Counted from the stretch's first letter, positions 1 through 11,640 are shown. The stretch: 64,000 nucleotides of DNA from Saururus chinensis (GCA_035235625.1 CP141142.1:21462995-21526994); one strand, 5' to 3'. The notes: generated by a model not told the origin, from the sequence alone. A program made the numbers and translations.

Positions 1-1340
1 CGAACAATAACTCATGAACAGTGTCATCTTCCTCCTCAGGTGCTATAGTAACCACAACTGAGGTTTTTTCTTCTTCTATTTTGGTTCTGAAACTTTCCCT
101 TTATTAACACTCCTTGGCTATCTCAATCTTCCACACTTCCCTTCTAAATTGTTTCTTCCTTTCTTTCCACACTTCCCTTCTAAATTGTTTCTTCCTTTCT
201 TTCCTTTGATTCGAACTTGCTATTCCTTGTTTTCCTCTTATTTGAACTTCCACACTTGTTGCTTCATTCCAGCTACTACTCTCCACCTTCATCCACTTAG
301 TTTTAGCTTAGGAGTTTTTCAACTTTGAACTAGTTTAGGACACTTGCATATAAATTCATCCTGAATGCTCCAAAATGGCAATTTTATCGATTAAGCTCGT
401 CAAGCCCTATAAAACATAATTAAACTCTAATTAGCCAACAATAATATAAAAAAAAGTCCTAAAATGAATGAAATAAGGATAAATGGTTATATTACATGCA
501 TATCAAATACTCCAAACCTACATTTTTTTAGTCCTCGAACAAAACTAAAATAAAAAATAAATAGAAAACAAAACTAACAACTCTACTTCTATACGAAATC
601 TCGATTACAATTAACATATGCAACAAGCCTTTAAACCCCTAGCTTACACTAGTGGATGAGTTATAGTCTTGTGAGGGTTTGCATTAAATGTGCCTACAAA
701 ATTCAAAACTAGAAAACAAAATTAAAATCAAAACCAATGGAAATTTTGCATATCAGCTCCTCTTAAATATGTGACAACATTTAGCAAATCAGTCATACTA
801 TGTGCAATTTATAGTAAAACTTGACTTATGAAATAATAATTCATTTTAACAACTTCATATTGGTGGCAAGTACTCATACATAATATAAATATTTTAAAAA
901 CACAGAGCCAAGTGATTACACAATCCTAATCTCATGAATCTAACAACTCAATGTGTCTCACATCAACTAAGCAATTTAAATTTGACACTTAGAACATACA
1001 TTGGCATCCATTCATCTGAAAGATATCATAATAGAGAAACATGCAAACCATTCCTTGAAAAGTAAAATAACCGAAATCATGATATAACTACATAATGTGC
1101 TACTAGACTTATATGCTCATCTCACATGACATGTATAAGGCTTAGCCTTCTTAAGCTTTCTATAAGATCCATTTAACAAGTGTTAGGCACCCCCAATCTA
1201 GTTGGCTAAGGGCACTAGGTGTTGAAACACCCCTCAGACTTAATAACTTGAACCAAATAGGCTACAATGCTACGCTTGTCATAAATTAGTCAACTTTATC
1301 TTTGGACTTGGACACAGGCACACCAAAGCTTGGTTTACTC
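1..1340 (-). mobile_element. Athila-like Ty3/gypsy remnant, 3' spacer region
   Basis: No conserved protein domain is readable here. The block at about 590-720 runs parallel to 20510-20620 inside element C (same order of the words gtggatgagtt, gtgagggttt and acaaaatt), and caaatactcc near 507-520 resembles the C polypurine side. In C this segment is the untranslated spacer between pol and the 3' LTR, so this is inferred to be the same spacer of another copy in the same orientation. A 62-codon lysine/arginine-rich frame on the minus strand (104-292) has no recognisable family. The rest (720-1340) is AT-rich and I see nothing else in it. Confidence 0.5.
131..202. repeat. 36-bp tandem duplication, two units
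   Basis: Two consecutive, essentially identical 36-bp units (131-166 and 167-202). Because 36 is divisible by three, the duplication stays in frame in the minus-strand frame 104-292 and doubles a basic 12-residue segment (ERKKQFRREVWK). Confidence 0.9.
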
Positions 1341-1880
1341 AATAGAGATGCTTAGTTAGGCTTGCCCCATAAAAGATGCTGAATGAGATATATATTTTTC
1401 TCTAATTCAATATGCTCTGATCTACTTTACTGTAATCCTATTTGTTTTGATCTATTTTGCTCTATCCAGTGAAAGAAAGAGATGTCTGACTCCTATGACT
1501 CCAATGATTTAATAGATTTTGCCTGACTACAATGATTTATTAGATTTTGTCTGACTATGATGATACGTTAGATTTTGTGACTCCAAATAATTTATCGGAT
1601 TATAAGTATATAAAATATATGATTTAATAATGCCTAGTAAATGTATTAACCAATAGGCAAAACTAAGTTGGGATCCGATCTGATTAGAATAACATTGGAG
1701 ATGTTATCCAATTAGTACGTAAATAACCAACGTTATGACAATGTTAGCCCGATCTAATTAATAATAAAATATAATTTTATTTTAGTTAGGGCATAGTGAA
1801 GTGTTGAAATATATAATGCCCAAAGGAACATTATAACTCTCGTACAAAGAATTTATTCATGAAAAAAAAAATTGCCCTCA
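1341..1880 (+). repeat. E-family LTR fragment
   Basis: The segment 1660-1770 (gggatccgatctgatta, then ttatccaattagtacg) corresponds to 10870-10960 and to 63845-63925, both in E-family LTRs. Upstream, 1500-1620 shows the same repeated pattern of tgatttat...gattt as 10640-10760. Both LTR ends are missing, so only the middle-to-3' part of an LTR is recognised. Confidence 0.6.
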
Positions 1881-1930
1881 TGTTTTTTAAGCCTAGGATC
1901 ACATTAGTCCATTGAGTTTAAGGGCCTCTG

Positions 1931-2142
1931 GGTCTCGGAAGTGTTTTTCATGCTCCCTCTTTAATATGAGCTAAGCGTAAGGAACAACGCATGGGAGCTA
2001 TAGGATTTCTAGATCAGTGGCGCACACGCTAGCGCACATTAGCGTAAGCCACCGATCTTGAAATCCTACGGCTCCTATGTGTTCCTTATGCTCGGCTCAC
2101 TGTTAGAGTGGAGCATAGAAAATGCTTCCCTGCGTCTCGGGA
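1931..2142. repeat. Long imperfect inverted repeat (fold-back element)
   Basis: Arms of about 90 bp (1931-2020 and 2047-2142) are imperfect reverse complements. Matching words include gctaagcgtaaggaaca against the reverse of gttccttatgctcggc, aggatttctagatca against its counterpart near 2054-2067, and catgctccctc against gagtggagcat. The loop of about 26 bp carries cgctagcg. It could form a long hairpin. It could be a MITE or fold-back element, or two head-to-head copies of one repeat; terminal TSDs were not identified. Confidence 0.75.
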
Positions 2143-2444
2143 TGGCATGACCCGTCATCAAATTTTGCCCCCAACCTTCTTGAGTTGGCCATGCTCTTCC
2201 CATGTTCTACCTACTCTTCTCAATTTAGCCACCAGAGAACAAATTTGCCATCGCAGCCATCAGCCATTGCCCTCCACCGGTTTCCACCTTTTCCAGCTAT
2301 CATGGCCATGACAGAGTCTTCCATGGCCACCACTACCTCACCCATCCCTTTACCCATGTCTGCCAAATCTCTCTCCCTCTGCTTCATCATCACCTTTTCT
2401 CTTGACACCACTCCTTGTAGCTTTGTCCCATCCTAGAATAGACA
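2143..2444. other. Pyrimidine-rich stretch, no assignable gene
   Basis: C/T-rich DNA between the fold-back repeat and the SNU13 fragment. A 104-codon frame (2122-2436, plus) exists, but its composition is low-complexity Pro/Ser/Leu and no family is recognised. It may be leader or flanking DNA carried along with the pseudogene, or LTR debris. Confidence 0.4.
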
Positions 2445-2666
2445 ATGGGCACAAAGAGCGTGAACCCAAAGGTGTACCAATTGGCTGACACCCAGCTCAC
2501 CATTACATTCTTGATTTGATTCTGTAAGCTGCCAACTACAAGAAACTGAAGAAGGGCGCCTATGAAGATACGAAGACACTAAGTAGGGGGATCTAGGAGT
2601 TTGTTGTGATGACGGCAGGCACTGAGCCTCTTGAAATTCTCCTCCATCTGCCCCTCCTTGCTGAAT
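2445..2666 (+). pseudogene. SNU13: Truncated pseudogene of SNU13 / NHP2-like protein 1 (15.5K)
   Basis: SNU13 is an L7Ae-family protein that binds the kink-turn of U4 snRNA and of box C/D snoRNAs in the nucleus. From the ATG at 2445 the frame reads VNPKVYQLADTQLTITF, matching the protein's highly conserved N-terminus. A 1-base deletion near 2519 shifts the frame; after it the match continues as AANYKKLKKGAYEDTKTL, then EFVVM and EPLEILLHLPLLAE. Two sense codons have become stops (about 2531 and 2593). Only about the first 70 of roughly 128 residues are present, without an intron in the matched part. It stops abruptly where a direct repeat begins at 2669. A retrocopy or a captured exon fragment are both possible; no poly(A) end is visible because the 3' part is missing. 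Confidence 0.82.
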
Positions 2667-2668
2667 AC

Positions 2669-3038
2669 CCATCTAATCAACTTAGCAGATCACTAGCTTG
2701 GTCTCGAAACTAGTACTTCAATAAGTAAAAATTATGTGTTTTAGCCTCTTTGCACAAAAAATTTTAATTAAGCAAAAACAATTAAAAATTAATGATCACT
2801 CCCATAGAGTTGGGCACACACTTACCCCTTCCATATAAGCCACCTAGAGTCCTTTGGGCCTCTAGCACTCCAAGTGTTCTTGAATTCTCCAATGAGTAGA
2901 TTGTTGATATCCGTCTAATCGACCTAGCAGATCACTAGATTGCTCTTAAAAATAGTACTTCAATGAGTAAGAATTAAGAGTTCTAGCCTCGTTGCATAGA
3001 ATTTTTTTATTAAGTAAAATGATTAAAACCTAATGATA
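2669..3038. repeat. Direct repeat of about 130 bp, 242-bp spacing
   Basis: 2669-2800 and 2911-3038 are diverged copies. Both contain a run like tctaatc-acctagcagatcactag, then agtacttcaat-agta, then a T-rich tract and attaaa. The spacer 2801-2910 is unrelated to either. The second copy leads directly into the copia-type LTR on the minus strand, so the duplication probably involves that LTR's 3' end. Confidence 0.7.
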
Positions 3039-4141
3039 AATCAATCAATCCACACATGAACACAATAATTTACATGGAAAACCCCAGTAGGGTACAAAAC
3101 TATAGCAGTTCCAAAGGAACCAAATCAATGTACTAGAAACCAAGATTTTACATGGAGACAAACAAACCACCGGCCTTTTTTAGATTCTAATACAAGCTCC
3201 TCTTGTTTAAAATGTTGTTGATGGCCTTTAAGTATCTTCCAAACACTTGAAACTTTCTCATCCTTGCCTTGTCGCTAACTCCTTCTAGTCTTCAATAAGC
3301 ACCTCTTGTTGTCTTGACATTGGCCTTGTAGAAATATTCAATCTTACATTAAAGACATGATGCAACTCCTCTTTGAATACTCAATTTATAATCTTCTTTA
3401 TTTGCAGATTGTCTTCTTTAATTCACCATAGATTTTCAATACAAAGCTTAGGTAAATTCTCCTTTAGAAAATAGTAAGCAAAGGTTTAAACCATCTTTCT
3501 CCTTTTTCCTCTAGGTTTTCATCTCTAAATTTTTTTGATTCATAACTCTTATATAGCTCATTAAGTTAGTTTAGGACTTGTACTCAAATAAGGAATGAAA
3601 TTGAAATAGGAAGGTCTTAATTTGGGCAAATTATCTTTGAAACGATAGATCATTCTAAATAACGATTGATTAGTCATTGCTTTTAATGTGCACGATACTT
3701 CAAGCGATGGATTGATCACAAGAGAGATCGATCAATAACTTTTTGTTTTGTTTTGCATAGGGCTGAATTAATAGGCGATTGATCGTTCTTCTCTTCATTG
3801 TTTGCAGTGATCGATTGTTCTGCAAAATTTTTACCTTTTTTCCCTTTTTGGCCTAAATCCTTTTAAAACCTCTTAAATCACTTCTGAAACTTCTCCAATA
3901 GATGTTTGTATGCATATGTGATCTAAACAATCTTAAAAACCTTTCACATTCTTTATTATTCCACCTTAAAAAATAAGAACACTTCTACTCTTATTTTTCA
4001 TGTCTTTCGATTACAAATCTGGTTTGACCACAACAACCTCAAATCATATTCTAAGACTCATTACATACATAAGGTTTCTTGACATAATTTTGACAAAGAA
4101 ATTAGACCATAAACTAGACATATAACTCATATATTCTTACA
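2930..4141 (-). mobile_element. Copia-type LTR, family H (copy 1)
   Basis: On the minus strand the LTR starts TGTAAGAATATATG at 4141. The same opening, followed by a run like caaaattatgtcaag, is seen in the copy ending at 44604. A TATA-like box lies near 3551 (minus strand). The segment caatAATTTACATGGAAAACCC (about 3064-3085) is, on the minus strand, the GGGTTTTCCATGTAAA type motif common in plant copia LTRs. GATCGATC-like palindromes cluster at 3640-3830. The left end could not be fixed and no TSD was found. Confidence 0.6.
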
Positions 4142-4189
4142 TTGGGGAACTCAATTTGCACTAGACAAACATGAAGAAACTCTCAAGGA

Positions 4190-4920
4190 TAGCTCTTTTG
4201 GTGCATTCAAGGCCAGAGAAGGGTGCGGGATGGGAGGAGAAGAGGAATAGAATCCTGACTAGCCCATATATAGTCCCATACTTCAATGGGGACAACAACC
4301 TGGTTGAATGGATGTAGATGGCTGAAAATTTCTTTTTCTACCAGGGTACTAGCCAGGACATGGAACAACTGCGAATTGCGGCCTTTCACCTTGACAAGGA
4401 TGCATCTGTTTGGTTCCAATTGAGAAGGAGATCTACTTTCCTTCTTGGGTAACCTTCACTAATGAGCATTGTGTGTAGCTCGGGCCAAACAAATCCATTG
4501 ATTTTAATGATCTCATCTCCACCATTCAGGAAACTACCGTGGTGAGGCCGCATTACACCGAATTGATGTGCATCGCCAATCACATGTCGCACTAGACACC
4601 GGCCATGTTGTGGGAACATTCAAGCATGGCTTGAAACTGGAAATTGACAATGAGATCTGAAATTTCCATTGCACTACCATGCTATAGGTGGTCTGGCATT
4701 CCCACATTGAAGAAGATAAGCTATCTCGCCAAAGGCATATAGGTTGCCCCACAAGTGTTGCGTTTTCCTACCCACCACCTGTTCGATAGCTCACTCCCAC
4801 AAAGATGGAAGAGTGCAGAGACAATGGCGTATAATTTAAATGCAATGAGCGCCATGTCCTCGGCCATCGCCACATAAGCTTTGGTATTATGACCTTGGAG
4901 GAGATTGATGAGAAGGAACT
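4190..4920 (+). pseudogene. Chromovirus G gag (degenerate)
   Basis: Gag would form the particle shell. Translation across frameshifts shows the retrotrans_gag pattern: a P-Y-F-N-G-D-N segment with VEWM (near 4285-4320), a helix ending in LRIAAFHLDKDASVWF (4369-4416), then FNDLISTIQETTVV (4501-4540) and a partner of the usual FI-GL motif near 4620. Stops and frame changes are frequent. The zinc knuckle and C-terminus are missing: an LTR begins at 4921. The upstream LTR and primer site are also absent, because a copia LTR ends only about 50 bp before gag. The gene resumes as protease after 11.1 kb. Confidence 0.7.
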
Positions 4921-7900
4921 TGTAACACCGTGTTCTCTGATAACATTTAACATGAGGGTTAAGTTTAATATTCTTTAATGTGAAATCTACTTTATAAGCG
5001 TGGATCATAGGCCATGGCCTCAAGGAGCTTGTCTTGGATGGACCTCACTTTAAAAATGTGACATAACTAATCTGTAACAACCCTCATTTTTCTGTAGTTT
5101 TTCTGCTATTCTCTGCAATATTATGCAATTTTCTGCTCGTGTTTCCGATAGTGAAATTTAACACTTTGGCGTATTCGTATTTGCAATATTGTGATCGCAA
5201 CAGTCGAGAGTGGTGTTAGTTGTTGGTCGGGGGCCTCGATGCATCACAAAAATTTTTGGCGCAAAAATCGGACGGGGCGTGTGAGAACAGAAGCAGGAGA
5301 AAAAAAAACATATATAGCGGAATGGGCGCACTGGGCATGCCCGACCCGCAGTGTGAATAGTGAAAGGTCCCTTCACTGTGTTAGGCCAGAGGCGGCACCA
5401 CCAGTGGCCGCCGGCTTCTGCCCGGCTGGCCACAGCCTGGCGACGCTGCCACCAGCAACTGCCGCCTCTCTCCCTCTTTCCCATTTTCGGCCAGTGAACG
5501 GTTCTGAGTTTTTCTGCCAAATCTGATGCTGTCTCCGGCTGCATGGCCACCAGGCCATCGCCACACTTCCGTCCTGACTAGAGCAACCTCTGGCCACTGC
5601 CATTCCAGCCTCCCTGCCTCTTGTCGCTGCTCCGCCCCCTTTTTCTGTTTCAGCCCAACAGAGATCCAATTGTGTTTTTTCACTCCGATTAGCCGCCGCC
5701 AGCTGTAGCATGGGTTCCAGATCGCCGCCACGGCTTCGCCCCAGCCAGAATGTCTTCCGGCCACCGGCGCCCTGGCCTCCCCACCTCCGCTTTGCCACCG
5801 TGAGGTAAGAAACACCGCTGCCATCATTTTTATTCTGTGTCTGTTCGTTGTGGCCGTCGGCTGTGCCACTGGGGCCGGCTGCCATTGATTGGTCTTTGGA
5901 CCTACCTCAGCCCGGCAACAGCAAAGTTGCCACCCTGGCTGCTGCCTTTTCCGCCATTGTGGCCTAAACCACCACCTCCCCGGCCCTTCACCCCTTCTCC
6001 AGCCCTTTCCAGTTCGGACAGAAATTTAGTTTTTTTTTCTTTGGTTGTTTTTCTGTGCTGAGTGATTAGAGGAGCTTCGGCTCACCTCACCAGCTCCGTA
6101 TTGAGCTAACGATCGCAGGGTGCCGAGGTCTGGCCTCCCTTGCCTCGATCTATTCCGATTCGTTTGTTTGGCCAACCCGCGTTAGAGCAAAGTTACACTT
6201 TTTCTCCAGCTGTGTCCATCCTCCGCAATTGGCTGTCAGACGATATTGAGCCGATGTCCATTGGACATGACACTATTCGGCGACTGTCGGATCCTGTATT
6301 TTCTCAGGTCTAGCCCCCGGCCATGCAGGGCCATTTGTGGCTCGACGATGCTTGTCTGCCGCCCCAACTCAGCACACTATCGTCCCAATTAGATCGTGTC
6401 TCTTCAATTCACTGACCGGCTATTATGCTGCCCGACAGTGGCTAGCGGACAGCTATAGATGTCGGCATGACCCAATATCATTAAAGGGCCGCCGCTCCCT
6501 GCCTCCTTTGCATGTTTTCTGCACACACGAAACACCCCTAGCTTTGGGGTAGGCCTCTGACCGTTGTCAAAGTGACCCCTCATCCTAGAGCCAACTTATT
6601 CTGCCTGTCATTGCGCGGACTTGGGTTGCAAGTCCAACCAAAATGGGCTTTGCCCCAGCCCAGTGATGGCAAGGGCCAGCACTTTTGGCCCGATGCTACC
6701 CTTGCACCCCACTTTTGTTACGCATGATCCAAAACCTGTGGGAAAGAGTCCCCAAATTCAGATTCTCCCAAGGGGAAGTAACACTGTTAACCATTAGACT
6801 TGGTCCATCGAAGGCTCGACCGATGTCATGCCATATCTTCCACCGTAAGCCATGCTTGATGCATGATTGTCTATACGATGAATTAGTTGTGGGTAGCGTT
6901 TAGAAATGATGCCGCCTTTGTCGGCCACCTACGCTGAGCCTTAGAGCACCAACGTATGTCTATGGAATGTCCCCACCATTAGGCAATATGGCCGTTAAAG
7001 CCTTTGTCCCTCCTATGTCCGTGAGTACACAACCAAGACCTTTGCCATGTAATGAGGCTTCAACGATGCGGAATTGTTACCGCTGGATGTAGTATGCTGT
7101 CCATTTTAATGTTTTGTGGCCAATGAAGTGTTTTAAACCATTGGTCAACCTCCAATCAGTTAGCCTCCATTCTGTGGTCACTTTTGCCATTTCTAGTGGC
7201 ACGACCTTGTGTTCAGCCGCCTTAGTGCATCCAAACCTTTGGCTTTGAGTGAAATTAATCTAACTTTATCGAGATTAATTCCAACATCTTTGAAAATCCT
7301 TGGGACACAACAACTCTCTCAGTGCGATGCTTTTGGCCACCTAGTCCACTATTGACGCCGCCACCATCATTTGCTCACTATCAAACTCCTATGGATTACG
7401 AGGTAGGGGACCTTGAACTCGTAATTTCATTATAGCATGCTTTGATTGTGTAGTAGCATGCTAGGAGTTAATAATTTAATGTTTTGCTTGATTATGCCGA
7501 TTATAAAAGCATGTTGTATGTATGTGTGTATTGTGTGCGTATGTTAGTGAATACTAAGGGCAGTAGTAAGTTGCTATGAAGCTTATGTATGTGACCAGAG
7601 TGTGTGATTTTCGTTGTGGATTGACAATATATGATCGATGGGCATGAGTAGAAGTATTTGATAGTAAGTTTGGCTAAGGGGTACTTCATAAGTTATAATG
7701 TGGAAACCGTGATTGTATGTCGGGCAAGGAAAGATAAGATTGAAAGACAAATGCTGGATTTGATGAGATGGAGAATTTGTTCAATTTGTGTCAGACGGCA
7801 CGTTCGAGCGACAAGTAGGAGACGTGGGGGATGCAAGGAACTGAAGACTTAAGATTCGGAGCGCTTTTAGGGGATTGTGAGTTAGTAAGAGGTAATGACA

Positions 7901-8499
7901 TAATTATACATGCATAATGTACATAATATGAATGGTAATGAAAGAATAATGTGTAAGGAATTAGTAAGGGTTTGATGATTGGACTTAGGTTTAAGGGTTT
8001 CACTCGAGTAGTTCAAGAAAGACAGTTTGGTTTTTAGGCAAATGGTGTAAGATGTAAGACTATAAGTATTTGAAGGTAAGAGTGTGAGTATGGAATTCAA
8101 GTTCGAAGAGTAAGACTATGCAGAGATTGGTAAGGTTGTAAGTGTAAGAGTGGGAGATGAGTTAAGTAAAGAAATTCTACCTTTGTGGATTGGAACTTCA
8201 GAACGGGCATATTTCTAGCCTGGTTGGCTGAAGAATGTAAGATAGTAGTCATTTCAAGCATAATTGTACATGCATAAGTTATCTAATATAAACTTGAATG
8301 GTAATTAACCCTATTGATAACATTGTGAGCTTGAGACTGAGGGTTTCGACGGATTAAGCTCTATTTGGTGTCAGTCGACAAGTCATTGATTGAGCATCCT
8401 TCTTGGTCTAACCATGGTGTCATCCTACGGGATTTAGTCTTGGTGTTGTATTTCGGCCCAGACGTTTGATGCTCTATTTAGAGCGCTGTAAGTTTCTAT

Positions 8500-8660
8500 C
8501 CTTTGTGGGCTCTGTATTTTTCTTCCTACATATGGCACTGTATGTTCTGCCCAAGAGTGTCACTGTAAGATTCTTGCCCAAGAGTGGCATTGTATGTTTT
8601 CCGCCCTTAGTTGGCACTGTATGGCCTTTGTTGGCAATGTATGGCCCCAAAGAGTAAATA
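8500..8660 (+). repeat. Minisatellite in F LTR (gcactgtatg... units)
   Basis: Four to five diverged units of roughly 35 bp containing (t/g)ggcactgtatg and cccaagagtg. The same position in the other F LTRs (about 14570-14660 and 39740-39860, minus orientation) carries related but differently numbered units. Confidence 0.75.
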
Positions 8661-8844
8661 GTATTATGGATCTGCTCTTACCTGTTTGATCCTATGCCCC
8701 ATGAGCATAGGTGTGCCTTGCCTTCGGAAAAGTCCATGGTGTCTAGTTGCTCCCCGAAGGTTAAGGTGACGCCCCAGTGGCATTCCATTCCTTTCCGACA
8801 TTGGAGCTTATTAATTGTAATGAGCTTCAGTTGTCGGTAGTATG

Positions 8845-9140
8845 TGTACGATAGTAAGAGTAAGTTGTACGAGTAAGTTTGTGAGACTTTGATTCAGACG
8901 GTAAGTGTAAGTGTAAGTGTAAGCATAAGCGTAAGTGTAAGTGTAAGCTTCTATGGGAGATGTAAGAGTACATTTATGTGTAAGAGTAAGATTGTATAAG
9001 TAAGGTCGTACAAGTGGGTTCATACGAATAAGGTCGTACGAGTATGTGTATGTTGTAAGTGTAAGCGTATATTTGTATGAGTAAGTTGATAAGACTGATT
9101 CAGAGTGTAAGTGTAAGAGCATGATATATGAGTAAGTGTA
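8845..9140 (+). repeat. GTAAGT-rich simple repeat in F LTR
   Basis: Irregular runs of gtaagtgtaa, cgagtaag and gtacgagtaag. The reverse complement occurs at 14150-14360 and 39320-39540 in the other F LTRs. The unit is not the plant telomere repeat. Confidence 0.8.
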
Positions 9141-11139
9141 AGTTCAATTTGTACTATGATTTGTATGCATGACCATGTTTATACTTCTTATTCTATTTGC
9201 TTCATGTGTGATTGCATGAAAGCACCATATATGAACTTATGGAGTTCATTGATTTATATTTTTCCCCTACTGGGTATTTTCCTACTAAGTATGAAAATAC
9301 TCACCCCATCTTTTTAGCCCCTTCGACTGGAGGCTTTTGCATGTCAATCGTTATCTGTTGAGATTGGACTTTTTCCGTGGTGGACAATTCTTCCTCGACC
9401 TGGAGTGCAGCAAAATCGCAGTGAGGTTATGTGGAGTTTGGTGCTCAATTTCATGTTTTGTTTAAGGTGAGAGAAATATATTATATACTAGACTTGTGCA
9501 TGTATGTACAAATAATTTTAAGACTGTAAAAGAACTTGTACTCAGAGATGCCTGGGAGGTTTTTGTTTTAAAAATCATGGCCATGGTAGGTTTTAATCGC
9601 GCGCTTTTGTTTTAGGTCACGCCTGAGAATGTTTGTTTGTTTTAAGATGATTTAATTTATGAAAATTGTTTTCACACATTTTGAATTTTGTTAATTTATT
9701 TGATTTACCTCTGTGTTTTGAAAATGGAATTTTAGTAAAATTTTAAAGTAAATGTGTGGAAAAACCTCGGGCGTGACATAGTCCATGTGTTGTCGTGTTT
9801 CTTGGCATATGGGTGGGCATTGACACATGACATGTGCTACATCCTATCATGGGGACGGTGCTGCATAGTGCGCGGTGATGTGTGCCATGTGGCATCACAT
9901 GGCATGCGCACATTTGTGCTTATAAATATGGAGTTCTTCATTTTTGGATACCCCCAACACGTTTCCAATTCTCTTTGACCCCATTACCAAATGCTATTTT
10001 CCTCAATATGAGACATTTTAAGTCCAATTGAGCCCATTAAAAATGCGAACATAGCTAAATAGAGGGTACTTACGCCGTGGGAGGGTCAGATTTGTGAGAT
10101 AACCATCCTCCAAAGGGGATCACCTTGTCGTAAGAGGAGACTCTATCCACCATCTTCCGAAAATATGTCCCAAGGAAAGGGAAGACTTTTATTCACCACC
10201 TCTAAGCCCATGAGGTCACAACTCCTAGAGAAAGGAGAGATTATGTACACCACCTTTGAAAATCCCAGGGAATTAAATATTTATAGCTTTATGGCTTTGA
10301 TGCATGCTTATTGATTTGAATATGTGGTTTAAATTCATATTTTCCTAAATCATAGGTTAGTAATTATACGTGAATCCATGATATGCAAATTTTAAAAAAA
10401 TGTTGAATGAATTGTGATCATTTGACGAGTTTTCCATGTGTTTTGGGTGTTCGGACTCTCTGGATAGTTCTTTGTTGTAAATTCCAAAAACTATTAATTA
10501 TGGATACCTACCATACTTGGCTTTAGCGCACACAAGAATTCAGATATCATGGGAAAATGCATTTCCATCCTTCTCCCATTGCCTCGTGAGAGCATATATA
10601 AGTCATTTTGTATCGTGAGATTCTCTAATTGAATGATTTATAGAATTCTATGATTGAATGATTTATCTGATTTAACAGATTTTGTGAATGAATTATTTAT
10701 TTGATTCTTTGAATGATTTATCAAATTCCATGAATGAATAATTTATCTAATTTGTTGGCAGTTATTTTTCTTTGTCAACCTTGACATATACGTTCATCCT
10801 TAGTTAAAAATACTTAAGCATTATGTGTATGATACTATGGTTTATTAAATGGCCCTAGTTTTTAGGTTAAACTACGTTTGGATCCAATCTTATTGGAGTA
10901 ATATTAGAAATATTATCCAATAAGTACATAGGCAACCAATATCATGGTGATGTTGGCCCTGTTCGAAAAACATTAATAATTAACCTATTAGAAACTGTTG
11001 TTGGTGGATCATTACAACTCTTGCACTCATATAAGAATCTGGGTAATAAAAAAAGATATTGTAATTTGACCCCCTCAGTTTTGTCCTTGAATTTAAGGTG
11101 CATGTCGACTTGAGGCATTACAAAATGGACGTGGACGCC

Positions 11140-11640
11140 ATGATATGTGCCGATTCCACGAAGAGGGTGACAGAAGAGATATCCATCCATGAATTTGCCT
11201 GTGCATTTACCTATTGCACTATGTGAATACAAGGCCAACTCAATCATCAACCTGTTGCAATTTTCATTGATAGCAGGGACACCAATAATTTTGTTACTGA
11301 TCAAGTGGCTCAACGCATGGGCTGCCATGTCTCAAACTCCCCCCATTTGACATCCTCATCAGTGATGGAAAACTTTTTCAGAGTTCAGGTGTCTTCCTAC
11401 AAGCGACTCTCTCCATCCAAGGCTAGTCCTTCATCATGGACCTCTATTTGTTGCCCATAAAGAGAGTAGGCATTGTTCTGGACATGCTATGGTTGTAGGA
11501 GTTGGGTGATGTCAATTTGAACTTCAATGAGCTTGTCATGGAGTTTGACCTAGATGGCTAGCATGTTCGGTAACATAGTTCAAGTCTAGGAACTCTTCAA
11601 TCCACCCAAGTCGTGGGCTCCTTCTGCTACACATCACAAG
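11140..11640 (+). pseudogene. Chromovirus G aspartic protease (degenerate)
   Basis: A retroviral-type aspartic protease that would cut the polyprotein. Visible on the plus strand are EEISIH (near 11173), then AIFIDSRDTNNFVTDQ (11257-11305), where the catalytic D-S/T-G motif reads D-S-R, and GCHVSNSPPFDILISDGK just after. Later, LYLLPIKRVGIVLDMLW (about 11440-11490) matches the YLLPLGG.DVVLG.QWL part of plant gypsy proteases. The catalytic glycine is lost (DSG to DSR) and the frame carries stops, so it is inactive. Confidence 0.72.

Larger units (their letters stand above)
5073..9778 (+). mobile_element. F-family solo LTR (4.7 kb), TSD TAATC/TAGTC
   Basis: It starts TGTAACAACCCTC and ends CTCGGGCGTGACA, flanked by taatc (5068-5072) and tagtc (9779-9783), a 5-bp TSD with one transition. 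No primer site or gag follows, so it is a solo LTR. It matches, in opposite orientation, the two LTRs of the F element (38627-42838 and 13478-18515). Inside are a TATA-like box at 5311, a GC-rich pyrimidine leader (5370-6060) full of spurious frames, AGGTAAG at 5803-5809, two minisatellites, and a TACTGGGTATTTT...AAAATACTCACCCC stem-loop at 9268-9307. Confidence 0.88.
4921..11122 (+). mobile_element. E-family LTR inserted between gag and protease of G, itself interrupted
   Basis: The left piece (4921-5072) opens tgtaacaccgtgttctctga, parallel to the E-family LTR at 62192. The right piece (9779-11122) parallels 62600-63950: the block with gtccaattgagcccatta, the purine-rich lines near 10080-10250 describing repeated gagga/caccac words, and the conserved ggatcc-aatc segment near 10880. 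The end is placed at gaggcattaca (11122) by analogy with LTR ends of the form ..GGGCGCGACA. The flanking five bases (gaact and aaatg) do not match, so a clean insertion is not proven. The F solo LTR 5073-9778 sits inside. Confidence 0.6.

Noticed and set aside
5158-6061. Several overlapping frames of 60-170 codons on both strands in GC-rich DNA
   Set aside because: They lie in the GC-rich leader of the F LTR. The equivalent parts of the other F LTRs (15127-15656, 41642-42391) also give frames, but with unrelated, unconserved proteins.
8845-9140. Interstitial telomere repeat
   Set aside because: The unit is GTAAGT/GTAAGAG, not TTTAGGG, and the same repeat is part of every F LTR.
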